A stretch of 64,000 bases of DNA. Source: Devosia oryzisoli. Its GTDB lineage: Bacteria; Pseudomonadota; Alphaproteobacteria; Rhizobiales; Devosiaceae. Numbering within the stretch: position 1 is the stretch's first letter; every line of letters starts with the position of its first letter. Of this stretch, positions 52,943 through 61,436 are shown one piece after another. Both the position numbers and the translations under genes were made by a program. Below the pieces are notes generated by a model. The model was not told where the DNA came from, searched no databases, and saw only the letters and a program-made list of their open reading frames with translations. The DNA is taken from contig NZ_JACYFU010000004.1 of NCBI RefSeq assembly GCF_014837245.1, positions 62,001 to 126,000 on the forward strand, in the 5' to 3' direction.

Positions 52943-54244
52943 TCAGCTCTCCCGCATGGCGCGTCGGAAACTGTCCTTCACGGGACCGAGAAGGTACTCC
53001 AGCGCCGTGCGCGACTGGGTCTGGATCATCACGTCAGCGGGCATGCCGGGGTAGAGCTCGAGCCCGTCCGCCTTGTCCAGTTCGCTCTCGGGCAGCACCA
53101 CCTCGACGGTGTAGTAGGATTGGCCGGTTCGGGCATCGACGAGCGCATCAGCGGAAATTGATCGCACCGAACCGAGCATGAGCGGTAGCCTGCGCTGCTC
53201 GAACGACATCAGCTTGATCTCGGCCTGCTGCCCCGGGCGGACCACGTCGATGTCATAGGGGGAGAGCTTGGCCTCGACGACCATCTGGCCGTCCTCGGGG
53301 ACGATGTCGAGGATGGACTCCCCCGGTTTGACGACGCTTCCCGGCGCCAGTTTTTGCATGGACAGCACACGGCCGGCACTGGGCGCAAAGATGACCGTCC
53401 CCCCCAGCACGCCCTGCGCCGCGCGCAGCCTCTCGCTGGCTTCGGCAAGGGCGGCCTGGGTGTCGCGCAAGGCGGTGGACACGTCCTCGGCCAGCGCGCT
53501 CTGCTGCTGAACGATCTGCATGCGCGCCTCCCCGATCGAGAGGCGAACGCGGACCGCCTGCGTCTCGAGCTCGCCGCGCGCGCCTTCGAGCTGCGCCATC
53601 TCCTTTTCGAGATCGACAAGTTGACTGCGGGGCGCGGCGCCCCGCTCGATCATCTGCCCGACGGTTTCCGTCTGCGATTGCACCAGCGCGATCTGGCGCT
53701 CGATGGCGCGCCTCTGACCCGCCAGGGCGGTCAGTTCGTTTTCATGCTGGGCGACCTGCTGGTCGAGCAGGTCCCGCTGGTTGGCGAGGCGCGACCTGCG
53801 ATCCTCGAGCAGGCGCCGTTCGCTGTCGAGCGCGGCGGCGACAGTCGCCTGGGCTGCTCTCGGGGCAAGCGTCTCCGGCAGCGTCAAGGGTCCGCCGTCG
53901 CGCTCGGCGACGAGGCGGGCCTGCGTCACCAGCAGGGCATCCATCTGCGCCTGGAAGATTTCGAAGCTGGCCTTCGCCTGCACGTCATCGAGCCGCAGCA
54001 GTTCCTGCCCCGCCTCGACGAGGTCCCCTTCGCGCACCAGGATGTCCCGCACCACGCCGCCTTCGAGATGCTGGACCGTCTTGCGATAGCTCTCCACCCG
54101 GATCTGCCCGCCCGCATGGGCAGCCGCCGAGAGCGGCGCCGTGGCCGCCCAGCCTCCCATGCCGGCAAAGAACACAGAAATGACCGCGACGCCCGCCAGG
54201 CTCGGTCGCAGGATCGATGGTCGTCTGGCCGTGCGCGCGCTCAT
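52943..54244 (-). CDS. Type I secretion membrane fusion protein (HlyD/PrtE family)
   Basis: A 433-residue HlyD-family protein. One helix (SLAGVAVISVFFAGMGGW) near the N-terminus, then YRKTVQHLEGGVVRDILVREGDLV (biotinyl-lipoyl-like half), two long coiled-coil arms (~110-290), the second lipoyl half, and the C-terminal VEVVLPESELDKADGLELYPGMPADVMI strand cap of the family. It bridges the inner-membrane ABC exporter and a TolC-like outer channel. It overlaps the ABC gene by 4 bases. It is close to PrsE/PrtE proteins that export EPS-related enzymes and adhesins in rhizobia. Confidence 0.93.
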   Translation of the reverse strand: MSARTARRPSILRPSLAGVAVISVFFAGMGGWAATAPLSAAAHAGGQIRVESYRKTVQHLEGGVVRDILVREGDLVEAGQELLRLDDVQAKASFEIFQAQMDALLVTQARLVAERDGGPLTLPETLAPRAAQATVAAALDSERRLLEDRRSRLANQRDLLDQQVAQHENELTALAGQRRAIERQIALVQSQTETVGQMIERGAAPRSQLVDLEKEMAQLEGARGELETQAVRVRLSIGEARMQIVQQQSALAEDVSTALRDTQAALAEASERLRAAQGVLGGTVIFAPSAGRVLSMQKLAPGSVVKPGESILDIVPEDGQMVVEAKLSPYDIDVVRPGQQAEIKLMSFEQRRLPLMLGSVRSISADALVDARTGQSYYTVEVVLPESELDKADGLELYPGMPADVMIQTQSRTALEYLLGPVKDSFRRAMRES

Positions 54245-56028
54245 CGCACGGCCCTCGCCGGCATCGGATGGTCGGGGTAGAACCGGTCCTGCTCCGATCC
54301 CGCTGCCGCTTCCCGTCCGCGCGGACGCTGGGCCGGACGGTTTCTCCGGGGCTGCACGGCCACCTGCGCCAGGACCTCCTCGCGCGGACCGAAGGCCTGG
54401 ATGCTGCCTTGATTGAGAACCATCACCTTGTCCACCTTGGCTACCAGCGAGGGCCGATGCGTGATGATGACGGTGGTACAGAGCGCTGCGCGCAGCGCCG
54501 CCAGCGCATGGACGAGCGCCGCTTCCCCCTGGGTATCGAGGTTCGAATTGGGCTCGTCGAGGATGACCAGGCGCGGTTGCCCGAATACCGCCCGGGCCAG
54601 CGCGATCCGTTGCTTCTGCCCGCCCGAAAGATGCTGGCCACCCAGTCCGATTTCCGTGTCGTAGCCCTGCGGCATGGACAGGACGAGGTCGTGCACCCCG
54701 GCCACGCGCGCCGCCGCCACGATTTGCTCGGAGCTGGCCTGCCCGAAACGCGCTATGTTCTCTGCGACCGATCCCGCGAACAGTTCGACGTCCTGCGGCA
54801 GGTAGCCGACAAAGCTGCCCACCTGCTCACGCGGCCAGGTGAAAAGATCGGCCCGGTCGAGCCGCACGGTGCCGCGCGTCGGGCGGACGGCGCCCGCCAG
54901 CAGCCGCGCCAGAGAGGACTTCCCCGAGCCCGAAGCGCCGATGATGGCCAGGGACTCCCCGGCTTCGATGGCAAAGCAGATATCCTTCAGCACAGGCTGC
55001 ATCCCGGCAACCGGCACATAGGACACCGCCTCGACGGCGAGATCGCCCACCGGCGGCGGCAGCGGCATGGTCTCGGCGCGATACAGCGGCTCACGGTCGA
55101 TGTGGCGCAGCCGGGCAAGGACGCTGCGCATGGTCACCACCGATTTCCAGGCGCCGATCACCTGCTCGATCGGACCGGCGGCGCGCGTGAGCATGATCGA
55201 CGCCGCGATCATCACCCCCCCTGTCGCCTCCTGCTGGATAACCAGCCAGGCGCCCAGACCCAATCCCAGGCTCTGCATCAGGAGGCGCACGAATTTCGTG
55301 ATTGCGCCCAGCGTGGTGGTTCGCCGCGTCAGTCTGGACTGGACCTCGAGGGCCTCGTCCGAACGTGCATCCCACTTTGCCGCCAGCGCCCCCATCATGC
55401 CCATGGCCTCGACCACTTCGGCATTCTGCACGGCCGCTTCGGCGTCGCGCCGCGCTGTCGTGGACAGGGCATTGACCCGCTCGATCTTGCGGCGGGTGAT
55501 CATTTCCCCGCAGATTCCCAGGACCAGCAACAGGCCGATCGATCCCAGCGCGAGGTGGCCGAGATAGGGGTGCAGGACATAGGCGCCGAAGATGAAGACC
55601 GGCGTCCATGGCAAGTCGAACAGCGCCGTCATGCCCTGGCTGGTGATGAACCCCTTCAATGTGGCCAGATCCCCCAGCGCCTCGACGCCATAGGGCATGC
55701 CGCGCAAGCGGTTCTGCACGCCCCGGCTGTAGAGTTTGGCCGACAGGCTGGCATCGATCCAGTTCGCCAGCCGGCCCAGGATGCGGCCACGCACCAGCTC
55801 GAGCGTCGCCAGCGTCGCCAACGCCAGGGCCAGCGCCAGTGTCAGGAAGATCAGCGTGTCGACGCTGCGGCTCGTGAGGACGCGGTCATACACCTGCAGC
55901 ATGTAGAGCGGCGCGGCCAGCAGCAGGATGTTCTGGAAGAAGCTGAAGACGGCGACGGCGGCGAGGCCGCCCCTGATCTTGCCCAGGGTGGCGGAAATAC
56001 CATCGATTGGCCTGGTCTTGTCCGCCAC
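54241..56028 (-). CDS. Type I secretion ABC transporter/ATPase (PrtD/PrsD family)
   Basis: A 595-residue exporter. Six helices in the first ~330 residues (LPLYMLQVYDRVLTSRSVDTL region is the PrtD signature), then an ATPase domain with Walker A GASGSGKSS, signature LSGGQKQRIALARAV and Walker B LVILDEPNSNLD. There is no N-terminal C39-like domain, as in PrtD. The last ~50 residues are Arg/Pro-rich. The gene starts 109 bases after the spike-fibre-like gene on the same strand. The substrate is unknown; no RTX (GGxGxDxL) repeats were seen in the neighbours. Confidence 0.94.
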   Translation of the reverse strand: MADKTRPIDGISATLGKIRGGLAAVAVFSFFQNILLLAAPLYMLQVYDRVLTSRSVDTLIFLTLALALALATLATLELVRGRILGRLANWIDASLSAKLYSRGVQNRLRGMPYGVEALGDLATLKGFITSQGMTALFDLPWTPVFIFGAYVLHPYLGHLALGSIGLLLVLGICGEMITRRKIERVNALSTTARRDAEAAVQNAEVVEAMGMMGALAAKWDARSDEALEVQSRLTRRTTTLGAITKFVRLLMQSLGLGLGAWLVIQQEATGGVMIAASIMLTRAAGPIEQVIGAWKSVVTMRSVLARLRHIDREPLYRAETMPLPPPVGDLAVEAVSYVPVAGMQPVLKDICFAIEAGESLAIIGASGSGKSSLARLLAGAVRPTRGTVRLDRADLFTWPREQVGSFVGYLPQDVELFAGSVAENIARFGQASSEQIVAAARVAGVHDLVLSMPQGYDTEIGLGGQHLSGGQKQRIALARAVFGQPRLVILDEPNSNLDTQGEAALVHALAALRAALCTTVIITHRPSLVAKVDKVMVLNQGSIQAFGPREEVLAQVAVQPRRNRPAQRPRGREAAAGSEQDRFYPDHPMPARAVR

Positions 56029-56137
56029 TGGTGATCATCCTGCATTGCACTGCGCGAGACGCTAGCGGAGGCGAGTTGCCAGACCGCTAACAGTCCCGCG
56101 CGCGCCGCGCAGTTTTGATCAGGACGGCTGCACGGCC

Positions 56138-57367
56138 TCAGGCGATCCGATAGAGGACGAAATCGTCCCATAGTGCCGTCTCGCCGGCGGTCCCGGGCCG
56201 CAGGATGGCGGCAACATAGTGGGTCGCCTGCGAAGCAGTGAAGAGGCACCCCAGATACCCCGGTGCGCTGAACGCATAGGTCGCGACCGCCCCTGTCGTC
56301 GAGCCGTTCGACTGCACGCCGACGCAGAGGGCTGAGGCACTCGCGGGAGCCGTGCCCCCTTCTGCCAGCCGGGCGGCCAACAGGTAGAGCCCGCCGGGGA
56401 CGCAACTGGCCGGCTGGTTGATGCGAACATCATTGGTCGCATGGCGGACGAGCTGCAATTGCCCGCCGATGACCGAACTGTTCGTGGGCAGATGAGTGGC
56501 AACCCAACCGCTGAGGCCTTCGTCGAAATTCCCGTTCACCAGGATGGATGAGAAGGTGGGGACCGCTCCGATGCCTTGGCCAAAGCCGATCTCCCGCGTG
56601 ATCGGTCCGATGCTGCCCACTGTGCCGGTTACAAACTCATGGTAGAGCTTGCTCCGCCCCGGTTCGGTGGAGCGGATGATGTAGCTCCGCCGGAAGGATG
56701 CGTGGCTGGCAGCATCGGACGACGAGCGGGACCACAACCCGGTGTCCGGATCGGCAAGGCGCACCCTCGCCTCGCTCCCGAGATACGTAGTGCCCTGCAA
56801 GATGGGGAAGGCCAGAAGATCGTCGCCCCGCTCCAGAAAGCCGAGGGAGACGTTTTGCCCGGAGCCAATGAGCATCCCGATAAACAGGTTCTCCGCCGCC
56901 AGCGCCGACGTGATCGACTGGGTTTCGGTCATCCGGCCATCGTCGCGCACCGTGAGGCCGTAGGAACGGGACAACACGTTCTCTGCGGTCCAGGCAACCT
57001 GCGAGCTCAACGAAATCACGGCCTCGTTGAAACTCTGGCCGGAGGCGAGGCCCGTGACCGCCGACCCATCCAGCGCGATGGCCTGCGACAACACGCTTTC
57101 TCCGCCGTGATAGGAACCGCCGAAAGTGCCCAGCGCCTTCATGGCGAAGTCGGATGCCCCCACATCGAGCCCGAATAGCGCTGCGGGCGTGGCCGGGTCG
57201 TCCTCTGCCGCCGAGAGCAGGACTGTCCCGGAATATCGCCAGGGCTCATAGGGCGCACCCAGGCTGAGCGCGGGGGTATCGGGAACGCCGCCATTGTCGC
57301 GCAAGAACCGGTGCGCCAGGTTCACGCCGCTACCGCTCGTCACGAGGTAGAAGCAGGTGTCGTTCAC
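56138..57367 (-). CDS. Spike-fibre-like protein with carbohydrate-binding C-terminus (5' end disrupted)
   Basis: A 409-residue frame opening with GTG at 57367. The C-terminus (~275-409) looks like a CBM4/9-type jelly roll: LVNGNFDEGLSGW, then a closing WDDFVLYRI strand. The middle is beta-rich, with no signal peptide. The frame stays open 18 codons before the GTG (GSRVSLVAV just precedes it) and reaches an in-frame TGA at 57424-57422. Eight codons before that stop is an ATG (57448) overlapping the spike-base stop as TGATG, reading MLGLDTGL. So the original start was probably 57448 and codon 9 is now a stop; the present start is uncertain. Gene order matches spike base then spike fibre. Confidence 0.65.
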   Translation of the reverse strand: MNDTCFYLVTSGSGVNLAHRFLRDNGGVPDTPALSLGAPYEPWRYSGTVLLSAAEDDPATPAALFGLDVGASDFAMKALGTFGGSYHGGESVLSQAIALDGSAVTGLASGQSFNEAVISLSSQVAWTAENVLSRSYGLTVRDDGRMTETQSITSALAAENLFIGMLIGSGQNVSLGFLERGDDLLAFPILQGTTYLGSEARVRLADPDTGLWSRSSSDAASHASFRRSYIIRSTEPGRSKLYHEFVTGTVGSIGPITREIGFGQGIGAVPTFSSILVNGNFDEGLSGWVATHLPTNSSVIGGQLQLVRHATNDVRINQPASCVPGGLYLLAARLAEGGTAPASASALCVGVQSNGSTTGAVATYAFSAPGYLGCLFTASQATHYVAAILRPGTAGETALWDDFVLYRIA

Positions 57368-57447
57368 GGCAACGAGCGAGACTCTGCTGCCTGCGCCCTG
57401 CAGGGCGCTGCCCGGCAGCGGTCAAAGTCCGGTATCCAGCCCCAGCA

Positions 57448-57705
57448 TCACCACACCCCGATCATGCTCGTCGCTGTCGTGCCGGTTGCATGCACGCGCC
57501 GTACGCGGCCAGGCAACCAGCCGGGCCCATAGCCCGCAAAGTATACCGTGGAGCCACCGACAGTGGTTATCGTCACATCACCCTTGGCCCCGACCCACAG
57601 CGCGCGCGTCGGCTGGAGCAGGTCCTCGGTGTCGGACGGGCTGATGGCCACGGCGTCGACAAACGGCCCCGACACGCCGCCCTGGTTCTCGAAAATGTCG
57701 CTCAT
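57448..57705 (-). CDS. Spike base protein, RCAP_Rcc01079 (GhsA)-like
   Basis: An 85-residue beta-rich protein. The pattern ISPSDTEDLLQPTRALWVG, then GDVTITTVGGSTVYFAG, then LPGRVRRVHATGTTATSM matches the small spike-base proteins of alphaproteobacterial phages and gene transfer agents, named after Rhodobacter capsulatus rcc01079 (head spike base GhsA). In R. capsulatus the spike binds the capsule. The start has an AGAGGTG ribosome site. No capsid, portal, terminase or tail genes lie in the window, so here it is a lone cassette with the fibre-like gene. Recognition is from memory of the family, not a search. Confidence 0.72.
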   Translation of the reverse strand: MSDIFENQGGVSGPFVDAVAISPSDTEDLLQPTRALWVGAKGDVTITTVGGSTVYFAGYGPGWLPGRVRRVHATGTTATSMIGVW

Positions 57706-57909
57706 GCTGCACCTCTGTTAAGCATGGGACCAGTTTGACCTCGCCCGGAGAGAGCGGGGAAAGATCTGCATTTCCCCCGCATCGACGGGCGTCTGGGCAG
57801 TGATGTGCGCGGCTCCGACCAAGTCTGGCGTTCCGAAATGCCCGCTGCTCGGGTTTTCATTTGTTCACAGTTTGCTAACCTTCTCCCTTACGCAGATTTC
57901 CTGAGGAAG

Positions 57910-58983
57910 ATGTCAGATATGACGGTGCGCCCAATCTCCAGCTCCATCCTTGCCCTGGGGCTCGTCCTCGGCCTTGCCGCGCCCGCCGCCGCCCAGACGG
58001 ATCCCAAGACCGTGCCCGGCCTGCCGCAGGAGCGCACGCTGGACGGCCTAGCGCGCTATTTCACTGCGCTGCGCGAGGAAGGGCTGGGCCCGCGCACCTT
58101 CGGGCAGCTGCTGGGCGCCAATCCGAACCTCTACGTCTATGCCGTCCAGACAGTCATGTCGGAGCTGGGGTTCTATGACGGTCCAGTCAGCAGTGTGATG
58201 AGCAAGTCGACGATCGAGGCTATCGACAAATATTGCGCTGACCGGAAGATTTCAGACAAGTGCAGCCTCGGTCCCCTCGATTACGGCACCGCCTTCACCA
58301 TCGCCTATACGCTGATCCCCTCGGATGGGACGCTTCCCTCAAAAGACGAACCGGAACCAGCGACCCAAGAGGCCGTCGCCGACCCCGCCGACGCTCCAGC
58401 GCAGACCCCTGACGCAGAGTCGGACCCTGCCGTGCCGGCGCCAGCAACGGCCACCCCCGAGGCACTGACCCTGCCCCCGGGCTGGCAATCGCTCGATAGC
58501 CTGGGTGTCACCCACGAGGTGGTGGACGTGGCTGATGATGGCTCATACGCCGACCTGCGCTATTCCGGCACGCCGGAGCGCGATGGCGCCTTCAACTTGC
58601 GGCTGGGCCAGTCTGTCCCCGCGGATGCCGGTCGGGACGTAACCGCCAATTTTCGCGCAGAGGTCATCACCGGATCACCCGACCCGATGCGGATCGGGGC
58701 GCGGGTGGCGCTGCGTGACGGCGAGGGAACCTACCTCGGCGAACTCGATCCCGGCGGCCCGCGGGTGGCCTTCGGCCCCGAGGCGCCGGACCAATTCACC
58801 ATCTCCAGGCCCATGCCGGCCGATGCGGCGCAGGTCCAACCCTACTTCATGCTTGTGTTCGAAGCCGGCAAGCCGGTTGACGTGACCTACAGGGTCTATC
58901 AGCCGGCGCTGACCATCTCCTCTGCGCCCGACGACGCCACCGGGGAGAGTGGGACGGCACCAGAGGGCGAGGCGACGCCATAA
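57910..58983 (+). CDS. Secreted protein with peptidoglycan-binding-like domain and beta-sandwich
   Basis: A 357-residue protein with a signal peptide (ILALGLVLGLAAPAAAQ). Residues ~70-120 (FGQLLGANPNLYVYAVQTVM, LGFYDGPVSSVMSKSTIEAI) resemble a peptidoglycan_binding_1 helix bundle. A Pro/Ala/Asp linker follows (~140-185). The C-terminal ~160 residues are beta-rich (NLRLGQSVPADAGRDVTANF...), like a carbohydrate-binding jelly roll. Function unknown; an envelope or matrix attachment protein fits. Start ambiguous: ATG 57910 lies 3 bases after GAGGA, ATG 57919 lies 12 bases after it. Confidence 0.7.
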   Translation: MSDMTVRPISSSILALGLVLGLAAPAAAQTDPKTVPGLPQERTLDGLARYFTALREEGLGPRTFGQLLGANPNLYVYAVQTVMSELGFYDGPVSSVMSKSTIEAIDKYCADRKISDKCSLGPLDYGTAFTIAYTLIPSDGTLPSKDEPEPATQEAVADPADAPAQTPDAESDPAVPAPATATPEALTLPPGWQSLDSLGVTHEVVDVADDGSYADLRYSGTPERDGAFNLRLGQSVPADAGRDVTANFRAEVITGSPDPMRIGARVALRDGEGTYLGELDPGGPRVAFGPEAPDQFTISRPMPADAAQVQPYFMLVFEAGKPVDVTYRVYQPALTISSAPDDATGESGTAPEGEATP

Positions 58984-59002
58984 CGATAGAGAAAACGCTG
59001 CG

Positions 59003-59018
59003 GCGTTTACACTAACGC
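59003..59018 (+). promoter_or_regulatory. Inverted repeat before the right-end EPS operon
   Basis: GCGTT (59003-59007), six bases, AACGC (59014-59018), 133 bases before the GT4 start. It may be an operator; no regulator can be assigned, and it has no U-tract to make it a terminator. Confidence 0.3.
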
Positions 59019-59150
59019 AATAAATGCCGCGCCCCGCCACGCGTTTTGCTTTAGGTGTTAGTACGCACCCCTTTGGGTTCAGCGGGCAGAAGGCCGTCCG
59101 TATGAGCCGTTGAACCGGGGACATGTACCTCCTTTGCTGAGGCGACCGGC

Positions 59151-60332
59151 GTGACCGACGACATTCTGCTCAGTTCCGCGCGCGGCCGGAAGCTTTCGGC
59201 GCGCCAGAAGGTCATCTTTGCGGTGACGCATTCCTCCGCTGGCGGCGCGCAGGAACTTTGGGTCAACATCGCCGAAGCGTTTTCCCGGGCCGGCCATGAG
59301 GTTCGCCTGGTCGCGCTCTACCCGGACCGCAAGGATGTGCGGCAGACGCCGGACCACCTTCCCTGGCACTATGCCGCGCCACGCCGCGCCAAACGGCCGC
59401 TCGAGCAACTGCGCCTCTGGCGCAGTCTTGTCGGCATGCTGCGCGAGTTCCAGCCCGATGCGGTGTTTACGGCGCTGCCGGCGGCCAATGTGGCCCTGCC
59501 TTTGGCGGTTCGTCTTGCCGGGGGGCGAGCCCGGGTCGTGACATCGCACCACGCGCCGGTCCACACCAACAACCCTCTCCTCGACCGCGCCGACGGATGG
59601 GTCGGTGCATCGCCGCTCGTCCACCGCGTGGTCTGCGTGTCGCGCGCCGTCGAGGCGAGCCTTGCAAAAAAATCCGCAGCCTATCGCCGCAAGTCGCGGG
59701 TCATCACCAACGCCTTGCCGCCCGAGGTCGAGAGGCGCCTCGCGGCACTGGCCGCGCAGCATCCCCATACCCACGCCAAGGGTCGCACGATCGTCGCCAC
59801 CGGTCGTCTCGCGGCGCAAAAGAATTACCCCGCCCTGGTGCGTGCCGCCCGGCACCTGCCGGAGACCCGCATCCGCATCGTCGGCACCGGTCCCGACCGT
59901 GACATGCTCGAAGCACTCGCCACGGAACTCGGCGTGGCGCAGCGCGTCGAGTTTCTCGGTTTCCGGCAACGCCAGGAGGCTCTGGCAATCCTGGCGCAGG
60001 CCGACCTTTTCGTGCAGCCCAGCCTTTATGAAGGGCACAGCCTGGCTCTCGTGGAAGCTATTAAGCTCGGCCTCCCGGTGGTGGTGTCCGACGTGCCCTC
60101 GCAGCTTGAGGGCATCACCGACGCGAACGGCCGATTGTGCGGCATGGCGGTCGATCCGCACCTGCCGGAGGAGCTCGCTGCCGCGATCACAAGCCTCCTC
60201 GACGACCCCCAGAAGTATGCCGACTACGCCCGCCGTTCCACGGCCTTGGGCACCAGCATCACCTTTGACGCCATGATCGCCGCCTATCTGCAACTGCTGG
60301 CCGACGAAACCGGAGTGCCGGCCCATGGTTGA
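59151..60332 (+). CDS. GT4-family glycosyltransferase
   Basis: A 393-residue GT-B enzyme. N-terminal SSAGGAQELWVNIAEAFSRAG is the glycine-rich acceptor loop; THHAPVH-type histidines (TSHHAPVHTNN) follow. The C-terminal domain has VATGRLAAQKNYPALVRAA, then QPSLYEGHSLALVEAIKLGLPVV with the GT4 E-x7-E. The start is GTG at 59151; the ribosome site is weak (GAGGCGACC). It starts a plus-strand unit with acyltransferase, polymerase and flippase genes, each overlapping or nearly so. Confidence 0.9.
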   Translation: MTDDILLSSARGRKLSARQKVIFAVTHSSAGGAQELWVNIAEAFSRAGHEVRLVALYPDRKDVRQTPDHLPWHYAAPRRAKRPLEQLRLWRSLVGMLREFQPDAVFTALPAANVALPLAVRLAGGRARVVTSHHAPVHTNNPLLDRADGWVGASPLVHRVVCVSRAVEASLAKKSAAYRRKSRVITNALPPEVERRLAALAAQHPHTHAKGRTIVATGRLAAQKNYPALVRAARHLPETRIRIVGTGPDRDMLEALATELGVAQRVEFLGFRQRQEALAILAQADLFVQPSLYEGHSLALVEAIKLGLPVVVSDVPSQLEGITDANGRLCGMAVDPHLPEELAAAITSLLDDPQKYADYARRSTALGTSITFDAMIAAYLQLLADETGVPAHG

Positions 60333-61434
60333 GCTGTCATCCGCGCCGCCCCCACTGCGGCGCACGCTCCAGACGGTGCAGGTCATGCGGGGCGTTGCTG
60401 CGCTCGCCGTCGTCGCCTACCACACCCATCTCATCCTCGCCCAACCCGAATACGGCGGACGGGAGATCTTCGCAGATTGGGCCGCCAAGGGTTGGGTCGG
60501 CGTCAATTTCTTCTTTGTCCTCAGCGGCTTTATCATCCTCTCCGCCCATCGCGCCGACATCGGCGTGCCGCGCGCCGTGCCGCGCTATGTCTGGCGGCGC
60601 TTCGTGCGCCTGTTCCCGCTCTACTGGATCGGCCTGACTGCCTATGTCGTCGCAGCCTGGATCGGCCTGGGCGCTCCCGACTTCGGCTGGAGCTGGACCA
60701 ACCTGGCGGCCGCCTACTTGCTGATCGAAACCGGGCCGGGCCAGACGCTGCCGCTCAAAGTCGCGTGGACGCTCCTCTATGAACTGCGCTTCTACATCGC
60801 GTTCATTGCCCTGTTACTCTCGCCCCGTATCGGTCTCGCCCTCATGGGCGCCTGGCTTGTTGGCATCGCCGTTTCGGCAACGCTCCTGCCCGGCCTGGGT
60901 GGCAGTGCGCTGAGCCTTTGGAACATCTACTTTTTCTTTGGCATGGGAGCCTGCCTGTTGCTCCCGAGAATACCCGACATCCTCGCCTGGCCGGTACTTC
61001 TTGCAGCAGTGCTCGTGCTAATTCTCGCCCTGGCGCCAATCCACTTCAGCATCGGCGAAGGCGAGAAATCCGCCCCCCTGCTGCTCGCCCTCGCCCTCGG
61101 CTTCACCCTGCTCCTTGTCGGCGCGGTCGCCCTGGAACGCTCAACGCATTTTTCCATGCCTTGGCCCCTGATGCTGATCGGCGATGCCTCGTATTCCATC
61201 TATCTGGTGCATTCGGCGACCCTGTCCGTGCTGGCGCTCCTCGCGCATCGCGTGACCCATGACGCCCTCCCCGGCCCACTTCTTTTTGCGCTCGCCTTCG
61301 GCCTCTCCAGCCTTGCCGGCATCGTTGTCCACGTCCTCATCGAGCGCCCGCTGCTGCAGGCCCTCCGGCACCGAAGCCCCGTCAGGCCCGCAGCGACGAC
61401 CGCCAGCGGCGATCCGCGGCGGCACGAGGCGTAG
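60325..61434 (+). CDS. Acyltransferase family 3 membrane protein (ExoZ/OafA type)
   Basis: A 369-residue protein with about ten helices. QVMRGVAALAVVAYHTHL carries the R..xxxxH motif at the cytoplasmic side, GVNFFFVLSGFII the second motif, and RFVRLFPLYW the third. These enzymes move acetyl or succinyl groups from CoA to sugars across the membrane. It overlaps the GT4 stop by 8 bases and is 2 bases before the polymerase gene. It could acylate the polymer or its lipid-linked repeat. Confidence 0.92.
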   Translation: MVELSSAPPPLRRTLQTVQVMRGVAALAVVAYHTHLILAQPEYGGREIFADWAAKGWVGVNFFFVLSGFIILSAHRADIGVPRAVPRYVWRRFVRLFPLYWIGLTAYVVAAWIGLGAPDFGWSWTNLAAAYLLIETGPGQTLPLKVAWTLLYELRFYIAFIALLLSPRIGLALMGAWLVGIAVSATLLPGLGGSALSLWNIYFFFGMGACLLLPRIPDILAWPVLLAAVLVLILALAPIHFSIGEGEKSAPLLLALALGFTLLLVGAVALERSTHFSMPWPLMLIGDASYSIYLVHSATLSVLALLAHRVTHDALPGPLLFALAFGLSSLAGIVVHVLIERPLLQALRHRSPVRPAATTASGDPRRHEA

Positions 61435-61436
61435 CC

